DNA from: Argentina anserina
Taxonomy: Eukaryota > Streptophyta > Magnoliopsida > Rosales > Rosaceae
Reading direction: 5' to 3'
Assembly (NCBI RefSeq): GCF_933775445.1
Contig: NC_065873.1
Location: 28,892,001 to 28,956,000 of the forward strand
Length of the DNA stretch: 64,000 nucleotides
In this document: one piece after another, positions 36,190 through 44,673 of the stretch
Position numbering within the stretch: position 1 is the stretch's first letter
How the letters are laid out: each line of letters opens with the position of its first letter
The notes under the pieces: generated by a model
Database searches by the model: none
What the model was told of the DNA's origin: nothing
The model's input: the letters and a program-made list of their open reading frames with translations, nothing else
Position numbers and translations under genes: made by a program

Positions 36190-37767
36190 ATGAAAAGGAA
36201 CAACAGCAGTGGAAGTATTGCTAGCGAGGACTCTAGTTTGTTGGAAGATGAAGTAAGCTCGGATGATGACTCTAACTATGTGAAAGGAGTAGATACAAAG
36301 AGTAATGTATTCTCTGTGGATAATCAGTCTCGGTCGCAGAGTTATACTGTCCTGCGAGTAGGAGAAATTAGCCAACTTCAGGAGGATGATATTGCAGGAG
36401 TCTCTACTGTCTTATCCATATCGAGATCTGCTGCATGCTTCCTACTATGTCACTATAATTGGTGGGTGAATAGACTGCAGGATGAATGGTTTTCTGATGA
36501 AGACAAAGTCCGAGAAACAGCCGGCTTGTTGAGGGAGCCGGTAGTATTGCATCGATTAGGTAGTGTCAATTGCGGAATATGTTTTGATGACCATGACTAT
36601 TCAAACGATCAATCAGCTGAATGTGCTGTTCTCTCTGCTGCTTGTGGTCATCCTTTTTGTAAAGATTGTTGGACAGGTTATATTAGCACGTCATTTAACG
36701 ATGGGACGGGATGTTTGATGCTGAGATGTCCTGTACCATCTTGTAGTGCAGCAGTTGATCAGGATTTGATCAGGAATGTGTTGAAAAATCAACATGATAA
36801 TGAGATTGAGAGGTATAACCGCTATCTTCTGAGATCTTATGTTGAAAATCATAAGCAGATGAAGTGGTGCCCTGCTCCTGACTGTGAGTATGCTATCAAA
36901 GTGTTTGATGAAGATTTGACTGGAAATGGAAGCTGTTATGATGTTTCTTGCATTTGTGCAAATAGCTTCTGCTGGAATTGCGTCGAGGAGGTTCATAGTC
37001 CCGTTGAGTGCGCCACTGTGAGAAAGTGGATCTTGAAGAACAAGGATGATTCTCAGAATGCACAATGGATTGTGGTTAATACGAAGCCCTGTCCCAAGTG
37101 CAAAACACCGATTGAGAAGAACAATGGGTGTAATCACATGAGATGCAGTCCACCTTGTGGGCATCACTTTTGCTGGTTATGTCTTGGGCCACTTGGTTGC
37201 AAATGCAATAGTTTCAATCGAGCTGCAAAACAATCTGCAAAGGAGAGTCAGAGTGAAATTGAGAGGAAGAGGCTAAAGCTGACTTTAGAGAGGTACAATC
37301 ATTATTACATGCGCTGGGCAAACAATCAAGCTTCAAAGAATAAAGCTGTCGAGTCATTGCATAAGGCGCAAACAGTGCACATTATGAACCTTGTTAGCAA
37401 ATCATTTCGTTCATCTTGCCAGCCTAATGATTTCGAGTTCATTACAGAGGCATGGAAACAGATCATTGAATGTAGACAGGTGATTAAATGGACCTATGCA
37501 TATGGTTATTACATACCTGAGGAAAGTAAATATGAGAAGAAGCGGCATCTGTTTGAGTACTTGCAGGGCCAAGCAGAGCACAGTCTGGAGAGGCTTCACC
37601 ACTGTGCTGAGACTGAGATTAGAGATTATGTCAATGATTGGACCCCGTTGGAAAAGTTCTCGGAATACCGGCTAAGGCTCATACAATTGACAAATGTGAC
37701 CAGAACTTATTTTAAGAAGCTGGTTACAGCCTTGGAGAATGGCCTCTCCGAGGTGGAGTCTAGCTAG
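36190..37767 (+). CDS. Ariadne-type RBR E3 ubiquitin ligase (ARI-like), intronless
   Basis: RBR ligases take ubiquitin from an E2 on RING1 and pass it through a catalytic cysteine in the Rcat (RING2) domain. The single exon encodes 525 residues: acidic N-terminus; RING1 from C128-x2-C131 with CGHPFCKDCWTGYIS; IBR with MKWCPAPDCEYAI and CICANSFCWNCVEE; Rcat with CPKCKTPIEKNNGCNHMRC; and a C-terminal Ariadne domain (LERYNHYYMRWANNQ, IIECRQVIKWTYAYGYY, FEYLQGQAEHSLERLHHC). The expected catalytic cysteine is C314, and it is present. The segment after Rcat is unusual: C328-W-L-C331 is followed by LGPLGCKCN, lacking the WxEHG...GGxYxCN stretch that I know from other plant ARI proteins. The second Rcat zinc site may therefore be altered. 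There is no C-terminal RanBP2-type zinc finger. Confidence 0.92.
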   Translation: MKRNNSSGSIASEDSSLLEDEVSSDDDSNYVKGVDTKSNVFSVDNQSRSQSYTVLRVGEISQLQEDDIAGVSTVLSISRSAACFLLCHYNWWVNRLQDEWFSDEDKVRETAGLLREPVVLHRLGSVNCGICFDDHDYSNDQSAECAVLSAACGHPFCKDCWTGYISTSFNDGTGCLMLRCPVPSCSAAVDQDLIRNVLKNQHDNEIERYNRYLLRSYVENHKQMKWCPAPDCEYAIKVFDEDLTGNGSCYDVSCICANSFCWNCVEEVHSPVECATVRKWILKNKDDSQNAQWIVVNTKPCPKCKTPIEKNNGCNHMRCSPPCGHHFCWLCLGPLGCKCNSFNRAAKQSAKESQSEIERKRLKLTLERYNHYYMRWANNQASKNKAVESLHKAQTVHIMNLVSKSFRSSCQPNDFEFITEAWKQIIECRQVIKWTYAYGYYIPEESKYEKKRHLFEYLQGQAEHSLERLHHCAETEIRDYVNDWTPLEKFSEYRLRLIQLTNVTRTYFKKLVTALENGLSEVESS

Positions 37768-38823
37768 TTTATGTTTCTTCCTTCCTTCATAGTATTTCAG
37801 TTTTTAGTAGTATTATCATCTGACTAAGAATCTAGCAGTAGTTTTCGGCGGATGCATCTGCGGGAGGATGTATCTCTCAATTTCCTTGTGGATTTTACTC
37901 GTAAACTTAAGCCAAGTGATAACTTGGTTTAACTGTTTCTTTTTAATTATGCAGCAATAAATCAATCAAAATGCTCGTGGTATATATGCTATTTTGATCT
38001 GTTGCCGCTGTTTTGAATTGCTTAATGCATCGGAATTAGAGCGTCTCTTGCAACAGACTTGTATTTTAGTAAAAAGAGCGACTTTCGCCAAGATATGTAT
38101 TGAAGAAATTTCTTCCAAGTCCAGGGTGTTTAAAATTGGCCATCGTCCATCGATGTACTGAAACTCAAATATTAAGATTTCATATCAGTACTTCAGAACA
38201 TTTTGTTTTGAATATGATATCTGCAGATGTTTTCAAAATTAATTAAGTCTACTGATTTTATCATTGAGGATCCGGCTCCTATTGGGATTTGAGGTAACAA
38301 AAAGTGGTGAATCCATAATTTGATACATCTGAGATTATTACTGAAACAGATTAGGTAGGTTATAAATGTATTTCGGACTTGGTTTCCTTATAGGAATAAC
38401 CAAATTGTATCGCTATAGTTAGTTTTCTATTCAAATCAGGAAAATAATGTCAGAATATCAATCCGATCATCATGATTTTCCTTGTAAGATTTCCACCATC
38501 TTCCAACACACCATAGAAACACAAATCAAGCGTAGTAGTTCTGGACATTAGTTTTTTCTCAAAACCAGAACTCTTTACAAAGGCAAGAGTCTCTACAATT
38601 ACCTAGGTTGAAGCTCAAGGCCTGTTGCATGATTTTCTTTGTGGGAAAAACTTATCCTATTCTTTGTGGGAGATCAAAATCCTTTACAAAGAGGAATCTG
38701 AATTCTAGTATATGTATTAATAATTCTTTGTCTTCCAAGACTTCATCTCCCTCAATCTCTTTGTTTTCACTTCGTCCGCTGAAAACTAAACTCAGATTGT
38801 TTTTTTTTGTTCTTGACAAAGCC
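37768..38823. other. Spacer between the RBR ligase and the DLN-motif gene
   Basis: This holds the 3' untranslated region of the ligase gene and the leader of the next gene. An in-frame extension from an ATG at 38608 is open but basic and hydrophobic, unlike the acidic protein that follows. I regard it as leader. Confidence 0.5.
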
Positions 38824-40101
38824 ATGGCAGATAAGAACATTGAGTTGCAAGCTTTAGTCATGGCTGAGGAGAACGTCAAAACGCAGGCTTTGGAGAAAGG
38901 AGACCAGAAGAACTCGACGGATGATCACCCTCTAGAGATTTCACCAACGAAAGCAGCTACAGAACAAGGTCATTCTGTTGATGTAAATCTTGATATAGAG
39001 AGCAACATGATACCAAAAACTCCTCGACAGATGAAAGCACCACAAGATTCAATACCTTCTGAAACAGTCAAGGGAGCTGATGAAAAAAAACCTTCTGATG
39101 CGAGCGAAATAGCTCAAGAAGCAAAATCTTCTCAAGGGACTGAAGCAACTCAAGAAACAAAGTCTTCCCAGGTGATTGAAGCTGCCAAAGAAACAAAACC
39201 TTCTGAAGTGATTGAACCTTCTCAAATTATTGAAGCAGCTCAACCAGAGAAAGAAGAAAAGATTTCAAGCCGTGGGTTTGATCTAAATCAAGAAGCAACT
39301 TGTGTTGAATCTGCATCAACACCAGCAGTGGCCAAAGTACTGTTTGATCTCAATGTGGTAGTTGCGGAAGATTTGGAAAACCAAAGGCCATCTGATCCCC
39401 ATGAATGGCCAAGGGAAGTGAAGCAAAGTTTATATGAGAGGTTGAATATTGACTTAAACCATCGACATCATGACAAAGACGATCTAGCATGTGGTTTAAA
39501 CCATTGCAGGTCATCTCCTCTAGCCTCACCACCACTGTCCTCGTCTTCATCACCAGTGCCTTTTGTGGACGAGCACTTTGATAAGAGTGGCACAGAGGAG
39601 CCAAACATTAACAACTATTCCCTACTCTATAATGCTGCACCTGATGCTTCAGTTTTACGTATCATGGGAATCAACGTGGTGATTAGTCCTGAAAGAAACA
39701 GAAGTGGCATCCCCGAAACTCTAATTCCGGCGAGTAATAGCAAGACTCAACTGCTGTCCCTTTTTCGTTCAAGTTCTATTGGTGGTTTGAAAAGGAGGGA
39801 TCCAGAAGGTGGCTTTGAACCCTACATCCCTCTGCGAAGAAGTAATAAGACTCCTAAGCTGTTTGGGTACAATCTTGGTGGAACAAATGCAGGGGACACT
39901 TGCTCTGCATCTGCTGCTAATGAGCATCGACTATTGCCCCTTTTTTGTTCGAATTCTGCAGGTGGTTTGAAAAGGAAGGAACCAGAAGGTGGCTTCGAAC
40001 CATGCAACACTGCTGAAGAAGTAACCAATTCCAGTTCTTCTGCAGATGGTGAGATGGTGGGAAAGGGAAGGGACCAGAAAATGGCCAGGAATCATATTTA
40101 G
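38824..40101 (+). CDS. Unrecognised acidic protein with three DLN (EAR-like) motifs and an internal repeat
   Basis: I do not recognise this protein. It is 425 residues in one exon. The ATG at 38824 has an excellent context (AAAGCCATGGC) and was preferred to an in-frame ATG at 38608. Residues 60-140 are a low-complexity Glu/Lys/Ser/Thr region of repeating xATQETKSSQVIEA units. Three short motifs, FDLN at 152-155, FDLN at 174-177 and IDLN at 209-212, match the core of DLN-type EAR motifs that recruit TOPLESS co-repressors. The C-terminal part holds two copies of LL-x-LF-x-S-x-S-x-GGLKR-x-x-PEGGFEP, at 310-333 and 370-393, exactly 60 residues apart, so a 180-bp segment was duplicated. KR-rich patches (323-325, 383-385) could be nuclear signals. 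No catalytic domain or membrane segment is seen. A role as a nuclear repressor or adaptor is inference only. Confidence 0.75.
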   Translation: MADKNIELQALVMAEENVKTQALEKGDQKNSTDDHPLEISPTKAATEQGHSVDVNLDIESNMIPKTPRQMKAPQDSIPSETVKGADEKKPSDASEIAQEAKSSQGTEATQETKSSQVIEAAKETKPSEVIEPSQIIEAAQPEKEEKISSRGFDLNQEATCVESASTPAVAKVLFDLNVVVAEDLENQRPSDPHEWPREVKQSLYERLNIDLNHRHHDKDDLACGLNHCRSSPLASPPLSSSSSPVPFVDEHFDKSGTEEPNINNYSLLYNAAPDASVLRIMGINVVISPERNRSGIPETLIPASNSKTQLLSLFRSSSIGGLKRRDPEGGFEPYIPLRRSNKTPKLFGYNLGGTNAGDTCSASAANEHRLLPLFCSNSAGGLKRKEPEGGFEPCNTAEEVTNSSSSADGEMVGKGRDQKMARNHI

Positions 40102-40981
40102 GGGGACTAAGAAGGTTGTACTATCATGCCATATTGCCATAGCAGTGTTTGATTAAATAGGATATTTGATCTTATTATTTGAGCTTGATTGATAAGATGT
40201 TTGATCCTATTATATTCAAATTGAAACAAGATCAGTTGATGTATAGACGAAAGTGGTCGTTAAATAAGAGCTAGACTAGATGTTTAAACAATGATAAGTT
40301 TTAGCAGTTTAGCCACAGCAAGCAGCTCTAAATGACAGTTTAAGATGCGAGAAACCAATCTTTGTGCTTATCTATATTAGATGTCATGCTTGCTTTTGGT
40401 ACTCCGGACATGTTTGTTGCCTGGGGCAACAAGATCAAGTCGTGAAGGTAGCTTCCGTCTTAGATAGAATATATATGTCACAATATAGTATGACACGGGA
40501 AAACTGCTTCAGTCTTAGATGATGGAAACAACAGTAGCACAATAATTGTAGAAAAATAAAGTCACGACCACAGAAGAGGATTCAATTTAATTACTTGAGT
40601 TATATTTTAGCAACAATGAGGCCAAACATCAGCTAGCGAGTCAGACCATGATAACAAACAAATAACATATGTTGAATACTTGAATACCTTAGTAAGTTAA
40701 TAGATTCAAGAATGCATCAAATACTAATTCTATCATTTCCTAACAAAACATTGTCCACAGAACAAGCAATAATATAGCTTTTCAATTAGAGAATAGAATT
40801 CATCCTCTACCACCAGTTTGCAGCAGGGAAAACAAGCAATTGATGCTCTTATTGCAATTTTGAAGGAATTTCATGATGATGTTAAAACCAGTGTATTTCT
40901 GTGCGTAACAAGCAATTGATGTTAAGAGCATCCGAGGTTTGTACCTATTGCAGTTTTCTTGTGCTCCGGACCCTATCATCA
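40102..40981. other. Spacer between convergent genes
   Basis: This is the 3' end of the DLN-motif gene and of the methyltransferase gene, which converge here. I see AT-rich sequence with no supported gene. A direct repeat of ACAAGCAATTGATG occurs near 40832 and 40908. Confidence 0.5.
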
Positions 40982-42241
40982 TCATACTCTAACTGGTTTT
41001 TGCAGAACTGCGGACAAGTAAATCGACCCTGATGTAGAAGAATCCACTCCAACCACCCATTTCAGCTTCTTATATCCAAACCTCTCGATCAATCTAGTTA
41101 AGTCTCTTTTCTTTTCCTCATCAGCACATTGAAAGTTGTCTAACCAAAACAAACCTCCAGGCCGCAATATCCGATCGATATCAAACATCAAGAACTCAAA
41201 CTTCTCTTGTTTTGCACCAACATCCAATCCACTTGCAGCATGAACCAAATCAAACACATTATCGTAGAAAGGAAATCTATGATCCAAGCTCAAAAACAGC
41301 GGAAACAGCCCTCTAGCAGCTATAAACTCGCTATAAGGCGCATCAATGTTCAAAGTGTTTGTGATCACAGTCACATTCCTCTCGGCCATTCTAGCTGCAA
41401 ATGTACCAGAACCACCTCCAATATCAAACCCCACTCTCATCCCTCCACCTCCCAAAGCCAACACATCATCAATAACAAAATCATTCTTGCTCCTAGCCTT
41501 AACAAACCTCTGCTTCTCAGCCACATTACCCAAATCAAAGCAACCAACGCATTCCCTACTCGATTTCTTACTATTCAAGCACTCGAAATTCTTACACCCT
41601 AGACCACTCCAAGTAACGCTCTTAGCACTAACATTCTTCCAAAGCGAAAGGGGCAAACTAGTCAAACCAACCTTGGGCACTGTCTTGGCAAAGCACCTCC
41701 TCCGCGGCAGAGGCTCACAACCGCGGAGGATCAGCCTCTGGGCCAGGCTCCAGTCGTCGGGGCATGGCCCAGAGGCCTTGTAGTTCATAAACTGGGACAA
41801 CAACTCGGCGGATTTGTCGCATAAATGGCCCACGGAAGCCACCATTTCCGTGATCCCGGTTCTCGAGTCTTTGCCGAGAGGGAGGGCGTGATGCTGGAGG
41901 AAAGTTTTGAGCTCGGTAGCTGTGTTGGGGCGGGAAAGATCGACGCTACCGTAGCCGAGCAGGTCCTTCTCCATCTGGGCGAGCTTCTTCTGGGAGGAGT
42001 CGATCTCGCGGAGGATGAGGGAGACCTGCTCGGAGATGAGGGACATGTTCTTCTGGGTGTTGTGGTGGAGGAGGTGTTGGTGTTGTTGGTCTTTTGGGGA
42101 GGAGGAGGTGAAGGCGTAGAGGGCGAAGAGGTTGGTGGTGAGGACGGAGAAGAGCATGAGAATGTTGACGGCGGAGGAGCAGAGGGTGGCGCGTCGGAAT
42201 CTGGCGGTGCCGTCGCCGATCTTCAGAGAGACGGAGCCCAT
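40982..42241 (-). CDS. SAM-dependent methyltransferase, type II membrane protein (At1g29790-like)
   Basis: A single-exon gene of 419 residues. The N-terminus MGSVSLKIGDGTARF and one membrane segment at about 22-44 (SSAVNILMLFSVLTTNLFAL) match the plant family typified by Arabidopsis At1g29790, as far as I can recall. A short coiled-coil stalk (about 65-95) follows. The methyltransferase fold has motif I VGFDIGGGSGT at 270-280, a motif II/III-like FDLVHAASGLD near 330-340, and the post-motif ILRPGGLFWLDNF near 358-370. The topology implies a Golgi or other endomembrane lumenal enzyme. The substrate is unknown; cell-wall polysaccharide methylation is a guess from distant relatives. Upstream sequence to about 42350 is the likely leader. 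Confidence 0.88.
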   Translation of the reverse strand: MGSVSLKIGDGTARFRRATLCSSAVNILMLFSVLTTNLFALYAFTSSSPKDQQHQHLLHHNTQKNMSLISEQVSLILREIDSSQKKLAQMEKDLLGYGSVDLSRPNTATELKTFLQHHALPLGKDSRTGITEMVASVGHLCDKSAELLSQFMNYKASGPCPDDWSLAQRLILRGCEPLPRRRCFAKTVPKVGLTSLPLSLWKNVSAKSVTWSGLGCKNFECLNSKKSSRECVGCFDLGNVAEKQRFVKARSKNDFVIDDVLALGGGGMRVGFDIGGGSGTFAARMAERNVTVITNTLNIDAPYSEFIAARGLFPLFLSLDHRFPFYDNVFDLVHAASGLDVGAKQEKFEFLMFDIDRILRPGGLFWLDNFQCADEEKKRDLTRLIERFGYKKLKWVVGVDSSTSGSIYLSAVLQKPVRV

Positions 42242-43476
42242 CTTGGAGAAGTGAATAAAGGGCTGTCTGAGTCAACTGGCGAGGCAAGTGGACTAGAGGA
42301 GACTGGGAGTGTAGTGAGATTAGAGAGGTGCTTAAAGTGAGATTTAGAGTGGTTAAGACACGGTGGCTTTTGTCACGGCTTTGTGTCGGTCGCGGTTGTA
42401 ACGTGGCCTCGTGCGGTTGTAAATTCTAATGGCCATAAACACAGAAGTGACAAAACCAGATTTTTTTTTTTTGATTACCCTCCCAAGTAATTTTTTTGCA
42501 CCTTCGGATTTTCAAAAGAAGTTTTACCACAGATCTTTGGACGTGAGACTACTCATCTGTCGGGCCCCATCTGGCTGAAAGAGCATCGCAGTTCTCTTCC
42601 GGCCAGAAAATAACTAATATAGAGGCTCACTGATTCCACTACACCACTTACGGGTGGTTAACTGACAAAACCAAATAGTACTACCTACATATATTTCATA
42701 ATGTTTTCCAATTTATCTCTAATTCATTTCGTAGTCTTCTCATGGAGCCATTCGAATGGTAATTTGTAATGTTTGACTTACTATTACGGAGGTATATATC
42801 ACAAAGATCTACGATGTTAATATATGCTCCTATTATTTATTAGACGCTCGGCAAATATCGTTAAGCATAGTTTAGCCAAGTTAAATAGGATGTCTTCAAC
42901 TTTTACCAAAGTAATTCCTCCGCATGTAGAGGATATTTGGAATTACACGTAGAGGATATCATAGTCTGTGTAACGATCCTTGGAATTAAATTAATTCCTC
43001 TAAAAAAATGTAAATGCTCCTATTATTTAGGCAATTGAGCGATGACATTTTGTTAAAAAGAAACGGGCAAAGTCTTTTAGAAATCTATTGTTCATCAAGG
43101 TTTGTTAAACTTGTTTATAAATCTACTGCTCATGATTGGAATTCTATGTACTGTAATTCTCACCCTGCGCAGCAGTTCGTTAATCATTTTATTTATTTCT
43201 CAAATGCCAATTCAACTAGCAGTAAAACACTATGAAGGAGTTACTGGAGAACAATTATGCAACCTACAAAAATGGCATTGCATTATCAGACAATGAAGCT
43301 CACAAAAGACTGGGTTATCTGTATTATCAATACATTGTCTAAAGCTCCCAAAAGACTGGGTTATACCAAACTTTAAAGCTCACAAAAGGCTGATTCAGTC
43401 AAATAAACATCAACTGGAACAGGATTGTAGACGTTCTTATTAACGATCCAAGCACAGCCATTGCCACTTTAGGACG
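42242..43476. other. Spacer between the methyltransferase and ATP synthase e genes
   Basis: This includes the methyltransferase promoter (42242 to about 42650) and the 3' flank of the ATP synthase e gene. A short direct repeat, ATGTAGAGGATAT / ACGTAGAGGATAT, occurs near 42924 and 42948. Around 43290-43390 the phrase AGCTC-CAAAAG-ACTGG recurs three times in diverged form. No gene is recognised. Confidence 0.5.
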
Positions 43477-44393
43477 TCAATGATGCGCCTTTGCTTGAGC
43501 TTTCGCAAGAGACTTGGCCTTCGACTAGACATCACAAGAGGAAGAAAGTAAGTGAGCATTTATACAAGCCGAGCTGTAGGATAATCAATATGTACAAAAA
43601 GCAAACTACAGCAGAGGGATATGTTCTATCTCCCTCTCAGTCTCTTCCCTATTTCGTCACAAGACAGAGAAAATGAAGAGTGTTAATTAGCTCCACAACA
43701 TTGCTCCCACAGTAAATTCCTCTCAGATAACATCTTCGATAGAAACATGATGTTTATTCACATCTTCATTAATTCATTCAATTCTACAGGTTTTATTTCT
43801 TGGTTACTGATTCAGGAAAAATAAAACCAGTTGATGAATGAACCCGAGGATCGGACCAGTAGCACCAGAGGAAACACATTTCCCTATTACTGATTTAGTA
43901 GACCATCCACAACAGAAACATTTTCAGAAATTTTCAAATCGAACAATGCAGTTAACTGAACCATAAATTTTCCAAATTTGGGGCCTAATCAAAAGCCAAT
44001 AACCATCAAGTAATTTGCATCCAAATCAATAGAATTTGGACTAACAAAATTGAAGCATTCTAGCACATCCATATCGCATTTTAACGAATTCTCAAGAGGA
44101 CTATGAACACAAAACAAGAAGCAGATCTGTATAAAACGAGTGAGGATGAGCCACAAACCTTGAGAATTTTATGCTTCACGCTTCCGTAAACCACACCGAA
44201 AGTCAACGCCGAAACACGAGCAACCTAACAAATCGTTCAGAAATTCAAACAAGAATCAAAATTTCGACTTCAAATTTCTCCATAAAAACAACCGGAGACT
44301 AAGATACTCAACGAATCGGTAAAACTATCAGCGGTGGAGAGTTACCAGAGCAAGATTGCTCTTGCCGGAGTAAAGACCCGGTGGCGGCGTCAT
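43477..44393 (-). CDS. Mitochondrial ATP synthase subunit e, small three-exon gene
   Basis: Subunit e sits in the membrane part of mitochondrial F1Fo-ATP synthase and helps dimerise the complex. Three short exons join in frame: 44346-44393 (16 codons), 44159-44224 (22 codons) and 43477-43524 (15 codons plus stop). All have GT-AG borders and both junctions are phase 0. The 53-residue product starts MTPPPGLYSGKSNLALVARV, continues SALTFGVVYGSVKHKILK and ends in AKAQAKAHH. This closely matches the plant subunit e proteins I know (Arabidopsis At3g01130/At5g15320: 'PPPGxYSGTSTLALVAR', 'KAEAKAHH'). Residues 18-31 form the single membrane helix. The gene lies head-to-head with the TLDc gene. Confidence 0.9.
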
Positions 44394-44673
44394 TGAACTT
44401 GATGGAGATGAAGATAAAATCTGGAGCTCAAATCTCAGCAAAAACCCTAATCAGATTTGCAGTCTGGTTTATTGGATCCCCTATTATTAGAATAGCCAAC
44501 TTCTCGGGTTGGATCAGCAACAAGACCCGAACCCGCTACGTGGCGCCATCTGGTGCCTTTTTGCGCCACGTGGTCACTAATGATATAATTACGACGTCGT
44601 TTTCAGGATAACGAAAAGGAATATATCTTGGGGAGGAGGAAGAGATTTTCGCGGAGAAAATCCAGCGCAAAAA
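44394..44673. promoter_or_regulatory. Shared 280-bp intergenic promoter between two divergent genes
   Basis: Only 280 bases separate the two divergent start codons (ATP synthase e on minus, TLDc protein on plus), so the promoters must overlap. The middle has two ACGTGG cores (near 44540 and 44567; the second is CACGTGGTCAC, a G-box) and a GACGTC-type site near 44594 (ACGACGTCGTTT). Function is inferred from position and motif only. Confidence 0.6.

Noticed and set aside
38608..38823. Upstream extension of the DLN-motif protein
   Set aside because: The in-frame ATG at 38824 has a near-ideal context, and the extension is basic/hydrophobic and unlike the rest. It cannot be fully excluded as a transit peptide.
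41825..42340. 171-codon open frame antisense to the methyltransferase
   Set aside because: It is a GC-rich mirror of a well-supported gene on the other strand, rich in Gly/Glu/Val as shadow frames usually are.
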